Source: Nitrospirota bacterium
GTDB taxonomy: Bacteria > Nitrospirota > Nitrospiria > Nitrospirales > UBA8639
Assembly (NCBI GenBank): GCA_029865515.1
Contig: JAOUGQ010000003.1
Coordinates: 1 to 30,358 of the forward strand
Direction: 5' to 3'
DNA: 30,358 bases
Positions 16,901 through 25,979 of this stretch are shown in pieces. The position numbers and the translations under genes were made by a program. The stretch's first letter is position 1; the number at the start of each line of letters is the position of its first letter. The notes beneath the pieces were generated by a model. It was given only the letters and a program-made list of their open reading frames with translations. It made no database searches and was not told where the DNA came from.

Positions 16901-17896
16901 ATGCCAGCACCTAGTCAGTCCTCACGAGCACGCAAGCCCATCTCTGTTGCACAAAGAAAGAGGACGCCAGGGCTCCCCAAAGACCTGCTGACCGTGGCCG
17001 ATATTCCCCGGCAAAAGATTCACCATCTGATTACACTCGCCCAAAAATTGAAGGCTACTCAAAGAAATGGTCGTACATCCTTCCCATTAAAAGGCAAAAC
17101 CCTGGGGCTCATCTTTGAAAAACCCTCGACACGAACCAGAGTGTCTTTTGAAGCGGGCATGAATCAGCTGGGCGGACAAGCCTTATTTCTGGCCTCCGAA
17201 AAAATCCAACTGAGCCGTGGAGAAAGCTTAGCCGACACGGCTAAAGTCTTAACCCGCTATTTGGATGGTCTCGTCGTGAGAACATTCGACCAGGCCTCTT
17301 TAGAAGAATGGGCCCGACACACCTCTATTCCGGTTATCAATGGATTAACGGACCATTGTCATCCCTGCCAGGCGTTAGCGGATCTTCTAACCATTGTCGA
17401 AAAAAGAGGACGCGCGAAAGGGTTAAAGCTGGCGTACATTGGAGATGGGAACAACATTACGCATTCCCTTCTCGAAGTAGGAGCAAAAGTGGGCATGCAC
17501 GTTGCCGTAGGATGCCCAAAGGGTTATGAACCTGATCACCGCATCATTGAAGCAGCTAAAGAGGAAGGCCTACAAACAGGGGCCAGAATTGAAATCACAC
17601 ATGATCCAAAAATTGCGGCTAAAGACGCTGACGTGATCTACACGGATGTCTGGATCAGCATGGGGCAAGAACACGAGCAACAATCGCGGATGGCCGCTCT
17701 AGCTCCCTATCAGGTCAATAGCCAGCTCATGCAACAGGCGAAACCTAATGCGCTGGTCATGCATTGCCTACCTGCCCATCGGGGGGAAGAAATAACCGAA
17801 GATGTGCTGGACGGACCTCAATCAGTAGTATTGGACCAAGCAGAGAACCGTCTACACATACAAAAAGCCATTTTACTTGAATGGATAGGAAAGTAG
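16901..17896 (+). CDS. argF: Ornithine carbamoyltransferase
   Basis: A 331-residue enzyme joining carbamoyl phosphate to ornithine to give citrulline. Carbamoyl-phosphate loop EKPSTRTR at 73-80, DHCHPCQ at 151-157, and the ornithine-side HCLPAHRGEE at 288-297 are all intact, which separates it from aspartate carbamoyltransferase. The first ~25 residues are a basic extension rich in Ser, Arg and Pro. The gene is packed between argD (3-base gap) and argG (5-base gap), so translational coupling is likely. Confidence 0.96.
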   Translation: MPAPSQSSRARKPISVAQRKRTPGLPKDLLTVADIPRQKIHHLITLAQKLKATQRNGRTSFPLKGKTLGLIFEKPSTRTRVSFEAGMNQLGGQALFLASEKIQLSRGESLADTAKVLTRYLDGLVVRTFDQASLEEWARHTSIPVINGLTDHCHPCQALADLLTIVEKRGRAKGLKLAYIGDGNNITHSLLEVGAKVGMHVAVGCPKGYEPDHRIIEAAKEEGLQTGARIEITHDPKIAAKDADVIYTDVWISMGQEHEQQSRMAALAPYQVNSQLMQQAKPNALVMHCLPAHRGEEITEDVLDGPQSVVLDQAENRLHIQKAILLEWIGK

Positions 17897-17901
17897 GATT
17901 C

Positions 17902-19173
17902 ATGAAAAAACGTTCTGGTTCAACGCCTTCCACCACTTCGACTCGGTCCTCGATATTTACTCGATCAGCAAGACCAAAGGTAATTCTGGCCTATTCAGGG
18001 GGATTGGATACCTCAGTCATTCTGCATTGGCTCAAGGTGGAATACGGGTGCGATGTGATCGCCTTTTGTGCGGACCTCGGGCAGGGCGAAGATTTACCGG
18101 CCATTCGGAAAAAGGCACTGCAAGTCGGAGCTATCAAGGTATATGTGGAAGATCTCCGGGAGGAATTTGTTTCCGATTATGTGTTCCCTATGCTTCGTGG
18201 GAATGCGGTATACGAAAGTTCTTATCTTTTAGGAACATCCATCGCCCGTCCTCTTATTGCCAGACGACAGGTGGAACTGGCAAAAAAAGAAAAGGCGATA
18301 TACGTCAGTCACGGTGCCACTGGAAAAGGGAATGATCAGGTCCGCTTTGAACTCACCTTCGCGGCCTTGGCCCCTCACCTCAAGGTGATTGCCCCTTGGC
18401 GTGAGTGGTCCATGGGCTCACGACAGGATCTCATTAACTATGCGCGCAAGCACGCCATTCCGGTCTCCGTCACCAAATCCAAACCCTACAGCATGGACCT
18501 GAACCTCTTTCACATTAGTTATGAAGGCGGAATTCTTGAAGATCCCTGGGCCGCCCCCCCGAACGATATGTTCCAAATGACCGTCTCACCTCAAGATGCG
18601 CCAACCTCACCGCAGACCATCACGCTTCATTTCGAGAAGGGCAATCCCGTGGCGGTCAATGATAAACCACTCAGTCCAGCAACTCTTCTGCAACGATTAA
18701 ATCAATTGGGTGGGAAGCACGGGATCGGACGAGTGGATTTGGTGGAAAACCGTTTTGTGGGGATCAAATCCCGTGGGGTGTATGAAACGCCAGGCGGCAC
18801 CATCCTGCATATTGCCCGACGAGCTCTGGAATCGCTCACCTTGGATCGGGAAGTGGTACATCTTCGAGATGAATTAATGCCACGCTATGCGGAGCTGATT
18901 TATAATGGATTTTGGTTCTCGCCCGAACGAGTTATGCTACAGTCGGCATTTGACCAAGCCCAACAAAACGTGACAGGAACCGTCAGGGTCCAACTCTATA
19001 AAGGCAATTGCACGGTCACTGGCAGAAAGTCCGATCGCTCGCTCTACCGGCAACATCTGGCCACCTTTGAGGAAGGAACCGGCTATGACCAAAAGGATGC
19101 TGGTGGATTCATCCGACTCCATGCCTTACGGTTAGCGACCAGAACTTCCGTGCAAAAGATCGCATGGCCATAA
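17902..19173 (+). CDS. argG: Argininosuccinate synthase
   Basis: A 423-residue enzyme condensing citrulline with aspartate using ATP. The N-type ATP pyrophosphatase P-loop AYSGGLDTSV begins at about residue 30, and HGATGKGNDQVRFE and the SMDLNLFHISYEGG segment are typical. The frame opens at an ATG at 17881 within argF, but TAGGA lies just before the ATG at 17902, so this start is preferred. A short basic Ser/Thr-rich N-terminal tail of about 25 residues precedes the catalytic core, as also seen in argF and argH here. Confidence 0.97.
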   Translation: MKKRSGSTPSTTSTRSSIFTRSARPKVILAYSGGLDTSVILHWLKVEYGCDVIAFCADLGQGEDLPAIRKKALQVGAIKVYVEDLREEFVSDYVFPMLRGNAVYESSYLLGTSIARPLIARRQVELAKKEKAIYVSHGATGKGNDQVRFELTFAALAPHLKVIAPWREWSMGSRQDLINYARKHAIPVSVTKSKPYSMDLNLFHISYEGGILEDPWAAPPNDMFQMTVSPQDAPTSPQTITLHFEKGNPVAVNDKPLSPATLLQRLNQLGGKHGIGRVDLVENRFVGIKSRGVYETPGGTILHIARRALESLTLDREVVHLRDELMPRYAELIYNGFWFSPERVMLQSAFDQAQQNVTGTVRVQLYKGNCTVTGRKSDRSLYRQHLATFEEGTGYDQKDAGGFIRLHALRLATRTSVQKIAWP

Positions 19174-19207
19174 GCTACCCAGCCACAGAATTGTTAACAA
19201 TTTCCTC

Positions 19208-20698
19208 ATGAAGACTCCTCGACAAAAGTCCTCAACCAGCAATCGATCACGTTCTGCAACACCTTCTCAATCCATGTCGAGCGAAAAAACCGGAGATCAA
19301 AAACTCTGGGGAGGACGGTTTCAAGGACAAACGCACAAACTGGTGGAAGCGTTCACGGCCTCGATCGGCTTTGATCGCCGTCTGTACGAGTACGACATCG
19401 AAGGCAGTATCGCGCACTGTAAAACGTTACAACGGGCGAAAGTCTTGTCCCAGCGAGAATGCCAAACCATCATTCGAGGACTCCAGGCCATTCGAAAGGA
19501 TATTCGCGCAGGCCGTCATCAATGGAAAATCGAAGATGAAGATGTGCATATGAGCATTGAACGGCGGCTGACTGAGGTCATTGGGCCGGTTGGCGGAAAA
19601 CTCCACACCGGCCGAAGCCGTAACGATCAAGTCACTCTGGATCTCCGGCTCTATCTCCGGGATACCCTTCACCACCTGCGCAAGGATCTCCACCGCCTTC
19701 AACAATCTCTCGTGACTCTCGCCGAGCGGTACATGGGAGTAATAATGCCGGGTTATACTCATTTACAGAGAGCCCAGCCTGTCCTCTTTTCGCATCACGC
19801 TCTGGCCTATGTGGAAATGGTAGAGCGGGACAAAGGGCGCCTTGAGGATGCCTTGGTTCGCATTAACGTCATGCCACTAGGCTCGGGCGCTTTAGCCGGA
19901 AACAATTACCCCATCGACCGACACTATACCGCGTCCTTATTACATTTCCCTCGCGTGACTCAGAACAGCCTGGATGCCGTCTCGGACCGGGATTACGTCA
20001 TCGAGGTGCTCAGCGCATGTGCCATCGTGATGATGCACCTCTCTCGTTTAAGTGAGGAACTGATTGTATGGTCTTCGCAAGAATTTCACTTTACTGATCT
20101 TCCCGACGGATTTTGCACGGGTAGCAGTATGATGCCACAGAAAAAAAACCCTGATGTCCCTGAACTGATCCGTGGAAAAACTGGTCGGGTCTATGGACAT
20201 TTATTGAGCCTCTTGACCACCCTAAAAGCATTACCGCTCAGTTATAATCGAGACCTCCAGGAAGACAAAGAACCGTTATTTGATGCATTGGATACGGTAA
20301 CCACATCGGTTAAAATCTATGCGGAACTCATGGCTCAACTGACCATACGATCTCAACACATGAAAGCAGCCGTGTCCCAGGGATTTCTTTTGGCTACGGA
20401 GTTAGCCGACTACCTGGTTCAGAAAGGGGTGCCTTTTCGGGAATCTCATCATGTGGTGGGCAATCTGGTGCGGGAGTGCATAGCCAAGGGGAAAGATTTG
20501 CAACAACTCACGCAACAGGATTTACTCCAAGCCTCGCCATCCTTTGATGCCAAGACCTTTCAAGTCTTAACTCCGGAAGCCGCAATTAACAGGAAAAATA
20601 TTGTGGGTGGCACGGCCACGGCCCAAGTCACCAAACAAATCAATGGCTGGAAAAAATTATTACGCGCCGAAACTAAACATTCTGTGAAAAAGAAATGA
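19208..20698 (+). CDS. argH: Argininosuccinate lyase
   Basis: A 496-residue member of the fumarase/aspartase superfamily that releases arginine and fumarate. The signature GSSMMPQKKNP is at 305-315, TGRSRND at 134-140 and YTHLQRAQP around 183-191. The first ~30 residues are a basic Ser/Thr-rich extension; an ATG at 19274 (MSSEKTGD) would remove most of it and is a reasonable alternative, since neither start has a strong Shine-Dalgarno. The stop overlaps the next gene's start by four bases (ATGA), coupling it to the lipoprotein. Confidence 0.97.
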   Translation: MKTPRQKSSTSNRSRSATPSQSMSSEKTGDQKLWGGRFQGQTHKLVEAFTASIGFDRRLYEYDIEGSIAHCKTLQRAKVLSQRECQTIIRGLQAIRKDIRAGRHQWKIEDEDVHMSIERRLTEVIGPVGGKLHTGRSRNDQVTLDLRLYLRDTLHHLRKDLHRLQQSLVTLAERYMGVIMPGYTHLQRAQPVLFSHHALAYVEMVERDKGRLEDALVRINVMPLGSGALAGNNYPIDRHYTASLLHFPRVTQNSLDAVSDRDYVIEVLSACAIVMMHLSRLSEELIVWSSQEFHFTDLPDGFCTGSSMMPQKKNPDVPELIRGKTGRVYGHLLSLLTTLKALPLSYNRDLQEDKEPLFDALDTVTTSVKIYAELMAQLTIRSQHMKAAVSQGFLLATELADYLVQKGVPFRESHHVVGNLVRECIAKGKDLQQLTQQDLLQASPSFDAKTFQVLTPEAAINRKNIVGGTATAQVTKQINGWKKLLRAETKHSVKKK

Positions 20699-20955
20699 AC
20701 AGCAGAGGTCAATCTTTTCCGGCATATACTCCTTTCTTCATCACCTTTGGCCTGATGGCCCTATTCTTTTCCACAATTGGGTGTGGAGCGGTTGGTCCTC
20801 CCATTGCACCCGAGGAAGTCGGGATCGAAGCCAAGTTACGGAAACAGCAGCAGGATCAGGCCGGAAAGGAAGGAATGGCCGCCGAGGACCAAATGACTAC
20901 GCCGGTGGAAGAAGCAGTGGAATTACCCGCATTGTATCCCATAGGCACCCGATAA
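20695..20955 (+). CDS. Small LptM/YifL-like lipoprotein
   Basis: An 86-residue protein with a hydrophobic segment at about 12-29 ending in STIGC-G, a somewhat loose lipobox with C30 as the lipidated residue. The mature N-terminus CGAVGPPIAPEE resembles the short CG-x2-GP-x2-P motif of LptM/YifL, the lipoprotein encoded near dapF/lysA in many Gram-negative bacteria that helps the LptDE LPS translocon. The remainder is Gln/Glu-rich and probably disordered. Position close to lysA supports the match. Its start overlaps the argH stop. Assignment rests on the motif and synteny only. Confidence 0.7.
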   Translation: MNSRGQSFPAYTPFFITFGLMALFFSTIGCGAVGPPIAPEEVGIEAKLRKQQQDQAGKEGMAAEDQMTTPVEEAVELPALYPIGTR

Positions 20956-21055
20956 TGGCTGGAACGCAATACCGCAGATTTGTCCGGGGGGAACTGCACG
21001 GAGTACAATCAAGCCTATTTCATTCAGTCCCATCTGTTTGCGGAGGATAAAGAGA

Positions 21056-22933
21056 ATGGATACCACGACCATCCCTGTAGGAATTCGTCCTAAACTTCTT
21101 TTGCTTGACCCCTATCCACGGAATAACCCCTATCGTATGACGGCAAGCGAACGCCGATCGATCTGGTTTCCCAAACTCAGCTTGCCAGTCATTGCGGCCT
21201 ATACCCCCCCAACATGGGACATAGAGCTGGTGGACGAAGCCGTGGCGGATATTAATTTTGACACTCCCTGTGATTTAGTCGGGTTGTCGATCATGACGTG
21301 TTATGCGCCACGAGCGTATGAAATTGCCGATGAATTTCGTAGACGTGGGAAAAAGGTCGTTCTCGGCGGGGTGCACCCCACCTATTGCCCGGACGAAGCC
21401 CTTCGTCATTGTGATGCCATTGTCTGTGGGGAAGCAGAAGATCTATGGCCTCAAGTCGTAGCCGACGTGGAGGCCGGGACTTTAAAGCGAATCTATCGGA
21501 TGGACCAATTTCCAGCTTTGAGCGACTACAAACCGCCGCGAATTGAATTGCTCAGCCCTGATTCCTATATGACCCGTCTGTGCAGCTTCACGACGCGAGG
21601 ATGTCATTTTGATTGTGAGTTTTGCAGCGTGTCCCCATTTAATGGCAAAACAACCCGACGCCGACCCGTCCCCGAAGTCATCGAAGAACTCAAACGCGCG
21701 AAGGAATGGCTTCGCTCGGATATTATCGAACGTATGACTCGCGGTTCACTCCTCAATGCGTTAACTACTTCCTTGAAAATTTGGGTGGGCTTGGAAGAAG
21801 GTTCGATTGTCGCCTTCGTCGATGACTTGCATAACAGTCATCGAGCTTACTGCCGTGAGTTATGGCAAGCCCTGAAATCTCTTAACATTAAATGGGGCTG
21901 CCAATCCACGCTGTTCCTCGGTGATGATCCTGAAATGGTGAAACTGGCAGCGGATAGCGGTTGCGTATCGGTTTTTGTCGGAATGGAATCCCTATCTGAT
22001 GATTCCCTGGATGAAACCAACAAAGGGTTCAATCAGGTTCGGAAGTTTGAAAATCAAATCAAGATGTTTCACGACCATGGCATCATGGTGAACCCCGGGC
22101 TCGTGTTTGGCTTTGATAATGATGACGAATCCGTGTTCGAGACCGCTGTGGAATTCTTAACGCGTAACAAGGTGGAATTGGCGTACTTTAATGTGTTGAC
22201 TCCACTCCCAGGAACGGCATTGTTTGAACGCTACAAACGGGAGGGCCGGATTTTTGACCAGGACTGGTCAAAGTATGACGGTAAACATGTAGTATACAAA
22301 CCCAAACGCATGACTCCCGAGCAATTACAGGAAGGATTTTTCTGGGCCAACCACCAATTTTATTCCTGGCCCTGCATTTTGAATCGCGTGGGTCATACGA
22401 GCCAACGGCTGATTCCCCGTCTCGAGATGAATTGGGAATTCCGAAAATTGATTTGTCGCACTACACCCAAGGGCACCCTTTCTCCGTTGGCCAAAGTCTT
22501 AAAAAACCTACAGGCCAAACTGCCTACGTTTGAAACCCAGCAACTCATTCCTAATGCTCTCCTCCCTCAAACATCTCCTGGGTCCAAACCTCAGGAGCTC
22601 TGCCTAAAAGTGAAGGCTCGTCGCCACGATGCCTTTGCAGCGTTGTTCATTGAACTGGAGGGAACGTTGGACCACCTGAATGCCAAGGAGTTATTAGATA
22701 GGATTAAACAGGCTGCGCGGGATGCGAAGATGGATATCGTGGTTAATTTTGAAAATTTAAAGCAAGCCACGCCCAAAGCCATTCACACCTTATTGGATGG
22801 TGAAATACTGAAAGCCATCACGCCTCACACCAAATTACGGTATCGAAAATTAAAAGAAGCCTTCCAAACGGCTGTTTCAGAAGTCTCTCCCGGTGATTTG
22901 GACTTGTTTGATGAGGGTGCTCAGCATGCATGA
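21056..22933 (+). CDS. Cobalamin-binding-type radical SAM protein with C-terminal STAS-like domain
   Basis: A 625-residue protein. A B12-binding-like Rossmann domain spans about 15-145 (VVLGGVHPTYCPDEAL at 101-116). The radical SAM motif CHFDCEFC is at 183-190, and FVDDLHNSHRAY and GLVFGFDNDDE mark the barrel. About 30 extra residues (RSDIIERMTRGSLLNALTTS region) lie between the first and second barrel parts. A DUF4070-like part follows, ending near QFYSWPCILNR. Residues about 520-605 look like a STAS-type fold (LFIELEGTLDHLNAKELLDR). The start is the ATG at 21056, nine bases after GGAGG, not the TTG at 21038. The stop overlaps lysA by eight bases. The reaction is unknown; relatives include methyltransferases and hopanoid enzymes. 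Confidence 0.85.
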   Translation: MDTTTIPVGIRPKLLLLDPYPRNNPYRMTASERRSIWFPKLSLPVIAAYTPPTWDIELVDEAVADINFDTPCDLVGLSIMTCYAPRAYEIADEFRRRGKKVVLGGVHPTYCPDEALRHCDAIVCGEAEDLWPQVVADVEAGTLKRIYRMDQFPALSDYKPPRIELLSPDSYMTRLCSFTTRGCHFDCEFCSVSPFNGKTTRRRPVPEVIEELKRAKEWLRSDIIERMTRGSLLNALTTSLKIWVGLEEGSIVAFVDDLHNSHRAYCRELWQALKSLNIKWGCQSTLFLGDDPEMVKLAADSGCVSVFVGMESLSDDSLDETNKGFNQVRKFENQIKMFHDHGIMVNPGLVFGFDNDDESVFETAVEFLTRNKVELAYFNVLTPLPGTALFERYKREGRIFDQDWSKYDGKHVVYKPKRMTPEQLQEGFFWANHQFYSWPCILNRVGHTSQRLIPRLEMNWEFRKLICRTTPKGTLSPLAKVLKNLQAKLPTFETQQLIPNALLPQTSPGSKPQELCLKVKARRHDAFAALFIELEGTLDHLNAKELLDRIKQAARDAKMDIVVNFENLKQATPKAIHTLLDGEILKAITPHTKLRYRKLKEAFQTAVSEVSPGDLDLFDEGAQHA

Positions 22934-24188
22934 TTTTCACTACCAAGGGGAGGAACTATTTTGTGAGGAGGTCCCAATCCGACAGATTGCCGAACAGTTG
23001 GGAACCCCTTGTTATATTTACAGCCACCGGACGTTGATTCGACATTTTCATGCCTTCGATCAGGCATTCCAGGCCATTCCCCATATCGTGGCGTTTGCCA
23101 TGAAATCAAATTCTAACCTGACCGTTCTCCGGATTCTGGCCAGGGAAGGGAGTGGAGCGGATATCGTGTCGGGTGGAGAACTCTTTCGGGCATTACAAGC
23201 CGGAATATCACCCAATAAGATCGTGTTTGCCGGGGTCGGAAAATCCAAGGAAGAAATTCGATACGCGTTGGAATCGGATATCCTGATGTTCAATGTCGAA
23301 TCTCCAGGTGAGCTCCAACAGATTAATACGGTGGCTGGCGCCATGGGGTTACGCGCGAGGGTGGCATTACGCATTAATCCTGACATTGATCCCCAGACCC
23401 ATCCCTATATTTCCACGGGATTGAAAAAAAGTAAATTTGGGATTGGAGCGGATCAGGCCCTGGGAGAATTTGCCGCAGCGGGGAAACTTCCACATATCGA
23501 AGTAGTGGGTGTGCACTCACACATCGGCTCCCAATTAACCCAGGTCACCCCATTCGTTGATGCCTTGAAAAAGGCCATCGCGTTAATTCAGACGCTCCAG
23601 GCCAACGGCGTCCACATTCAATATCTCAACATTGGCGGGGGACTAGGGATTACATATTCGGACGAAACGCCTCCCCACCCCAAAGAGCTGGCTGCGGCCA
23701 TTTTTCCGCTCCTTCAAACCGTATCATGCCAAATTATCATGGAACCCGGCCGGTCCATCGTGGGAAATGCGGGCATTTTGGTGACAAAGGTACTGTACAA
23801 CAAGGATGGCGCCAACAAGCGTTTTGTTATTGTGGATGCAGCGATGAATGACTTGTTGCGACCAAGCTTATATGAAGCCCACCACGACATTCAGCCGGTG
23901 ATGAAGAATGAATCCTCCGTCGTCAACACCGTGGATGTCGTTGGACCCATTTGCGAATCCGGAGATTTTCTGGCCAAGGATCGGAAAATGCCACAATCTC
24001 AACCTGGGGATCTCCTCGCCGTGATGAGTGCGGGAGCATATGGATTCACCATGTCTTCAAATTATAATTCCAGGCCACGCGTCCCCGAAGTGCTTGTGAA
24101 AGGGAAAGACATCATTGTGATTCGAAAACGGGAAAGCTACGAAGACCTCGTTCGCGGGGAATCTATTCCTGAAGTCTTCTCGAATTGA
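22926..24188 (+). CDS. lysA: Diaminopimelate decarboxylase
   Basis: A 420-residue fold-III PLP decarboxylase converting meso-diaminopimelate to lysine, the last step of the pathway. PLP lysine K60 is in AFAMKSNSN; HSHIGSQ, the phosphate-binding GGGLGI, EPGRS and the catalytic PICESGD cysteine are present. The frame opens at 22893, but the ATG at 22926 has GAGGG eight bases upstream and a normal N-terminus (MHDFHYQGEELFCEEV). It overlaps the radical SAM stop by eight bases. Confidence 0.97.
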   Translation: MHDFHYQGEELFCEEVPIRQIAEQLGTPCYIYSHRTLIRHFHAFDQAFQAIPHIVAFAMKSNSNLTVLRILAREGSGADIVSGGELFRALQAGISPNKIVFAGVGKSKEEIRYALESDILMFNVESPGELQQINTVAGAMGLRARVALRINPDIDPQTHPYISTGLKKSKFGIGADQALGEFAAAGKLPHIEVVGVHSHIGSQLTQVTPFVDALKKAIALIQTLQANGVHIQYLNIGGGLGITYSDETPPHPKELAAAIFPLLQTVSCQIIMEPGRSIVGNAGILVTKVLYNKDGANKRFVIVDAAMNDLLRPSLYEAHHDIQPVMKNESSVVNTVDVVGPICESGDFLAKDRKMPQSQPGDLLAVMSAGAYGFTMSSNYNSRPRVPEVLVKGKDIIVIRKRESYEDLVRGESIPEVFSN

Positions 24189-24286
24189 TGGTCGATCTGG
24201 CTCTGAGCTGATTCCTCAAGTGATCATTCTTCTTCCGAGTTGCAATATCCAATGAAAGCCACCACACCAGAGATTGAGGCCATGAT

Positions 24287-25159
24287 ATGTTCAGCGGTTC
24301 GTTAGTCGCTATCGTCACCCCATTTTCCAAGGGAAAATTTGATGAAAAGGCCATGGCCGAACTCATCGAATTCCAGATTGCTCACGGGACCCATGGCATT
24401 GTGCCCTGTGGGACGACAGGAGAATCAGCTACATTGACTCCGGCTGAGCATGAACGGGTCGTCTCCGTCACCGTTGAAGTGGTGAATAAGAGGATTCCTG
24501 TGATTGCCGGAACAGGTTCAAACTCCACTGATGAGGCGATTACATTTACAAAACACGCTAAAGACGTTGGTGCCGATGCCGCATTGCTCATTACGCCGTA
24601 TTACAATAAACCCCCGCAAGAAGGGCTCTATCGCCATTTTGCGGCTGTAGCCAAGGCAGTCGACTTACCCCAGATTCTCTATAATATTCCCGGGCGGACA
24701 AGCATCAACATGTTACCTGCCACGGTCAGCCGTCTGTCGGAGATCCCGAATATTGTTGGCATTAAGGAAGGCAGCGGATCTCTCCAACAAGTATCGGACA
24801 TCATTCAACGCTCTCATCCCGGCTTCCTTGTGCTCTCCGGCGATGATTCCTTGACGCTCCCCATGATAGCCCTTGGGGGAAAAGGGGTCATTACCGTCAC
24901 AGCTAACGTCGCCCCGACCGATATGGCACACATGGTGAACACCGCGCTGGAAGGTAATTACGAAAAAGCTCGACGGCTTCACTACAAACTCGCTCCCTTG
25001 TTTGAAGCATTATTTTTTGAGACCAATCCAATTCCCGTGAAAGCCGCGCTGGCCATGATGGGAAAAATGTCAGAGGAAGTTCGACTACCCCTTACCCCGC
25101 TTGCGGTAGAATTTCGCCCAAAACTCCAAGAAGCCTTGCAACAGGCTGGGGTGCTCTGA
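24287..25159 (+). CDS. dapA: 4-hydroxy-tetrahydrodipicolinate synthase
   Basis: A 290-residue TIM-barrel aldolase condensing pyruvate with aspartate semialdehyde, the first step of the diaminopimelate branch. Schiff-base lysine K160 (VGIKEGSG), proton-relay Y106 and Y132, T44 in CGTTGES, and R137 in LYNIPGRT are all present. GAGG lies about eight bases before the ATG. It follows lysA by 98 bases, a gap holding a short out-of-frame ORF noted in the findings, and precedes dapB by 16 bases. Confidence 0.97.
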   Translation: MFSGSLVAIVTPFSKGKFDEKAMAELIEFQIAHGTHGIVPCGTTGESATLTPAEHERVVSVTVEVVNKRIPVIAGTGSNSTDEAITFTKHAKDVGADAALLITPYYNKPPQEGLYRHFAAVAKAVDLPQILYNIPGRTSINMLPATVSRLSEIPNIVGIKEGSGSLQQVSDIIQRSHPGFLVLSGDDSLTLPMIALGGKGVITVTANVAPTDMAHMVNTALEGNYEKARRLHYKLAPLFEALFFETNPIPVKAALAMMGKMSEEVRLPLTPLAVEFRPKLQEALQQAGVL

Positions 25160-25175
25160 GGAGAAAACCGGACGC

Positions 25176-25979
25176 ATGGTTCGAACAATCATTACCGGCG
25201 CGGCAGGTCGAATGGGTATGCGGTTAGTGGCCTTGACTCTGGGCATCCCCGGTCTGCAACTTTCCGGCGCAGTCGAAGCAAAAGGGCATCCCGCTCTCGG
25301 AAAAGACGCAGGCGAAGTGGCCCAAATCGGGCGAGTGAACATACCGATCACCGATAACCTGAGCACCTATCTCTCTCAAAGTGATGTGGTTATTGATTTC
25401 ACGGGTCCCTCATCCTGTCTCGTCAACCTCCAGCAGGTTGTCAAATCCACCAAGGCCATGGTTATTGGGACAACGGGATTTTCTGATCAAGAATTAGCCG
25501 AGCTTCGTGCCTTAGCTCTCAAAATTCCCTGCGTGTTTTCCCCTAACATGAGTGTAGGCATCAACGTGCTCCTCAGCACCGTCGGGAAAATAGCCAGGTC
25601 TTTAGGAGAGCAGTACAACATCGAAGTGATCGAAGCCCATCACAATAAAAAAAAGGACGCCCCTAGCGGAACCGCCCTTAAACTGGCTGAAGCCTTAGCC
25701 GAAGGAATGGAATGGGATTTAAAAGAAGTGGGCGTCTATTCGCGGCACGGCATCACTGGAGAACGGAAAACACGCGAAATCGGAATGCAAACCATCCGAG
25801 CAGGAGATATAGTTGGCGATCACACCATTTTGTTGGGCGGACCCGGAGAACGGATTGAAATCACTCACCGCGCCCACACCCGCGACACATTTGCCCAAGG
25901 CGCCCTGCGCGCTGCTGAATGGGTAGCCCATCAATCACCTGGCCTCTACTCTATGACCGATGTCTTGGGCTTATCCTAG
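25176..25979 (+). CDS. dapB: 4-hydroxy-tetrahydrodipicolinate reductase
   Basis: A 267-residue NAD(P)H-dependent reductase acting right after DapA. Dinucleotide motif GAAGRMG at 8-14, VIDFTGPSS, IGTTGFS, FSPNMSVGINVL and the catalytic EAHHNKKKDAPSGTA (His pair plus Lys) are all present. It is the last gene of the same-strand cluster. Diaminopimelate epimerase (dapF) and the intermediate transamination genes are not in the window apart from a possible dual role of argD. Confidence 0.97.
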   Translation: MVRTIITGAAGRMGMRLVALTLGIPGLQLSGAVEAKGHPALGKDAGEVAQIGRVNIPITDNLSTYLSQSDVVIDFTGPSSCLVNLQQVVKSTKAMVIGTTGFSDQELAELRALALKIPCVFSPNMSVGINVLLSTVGKIARSLGEQYNIEVIEAHHNKKKDAPSGTALKLAEALAEGMEWDLKEVGVYSRHGITGERKTREIGMQTIRAGDIVGDHTILLGGPGERIEITHRAHTRDTFAQGALRAAEWVAHQSPGLYSMTDVLGLS

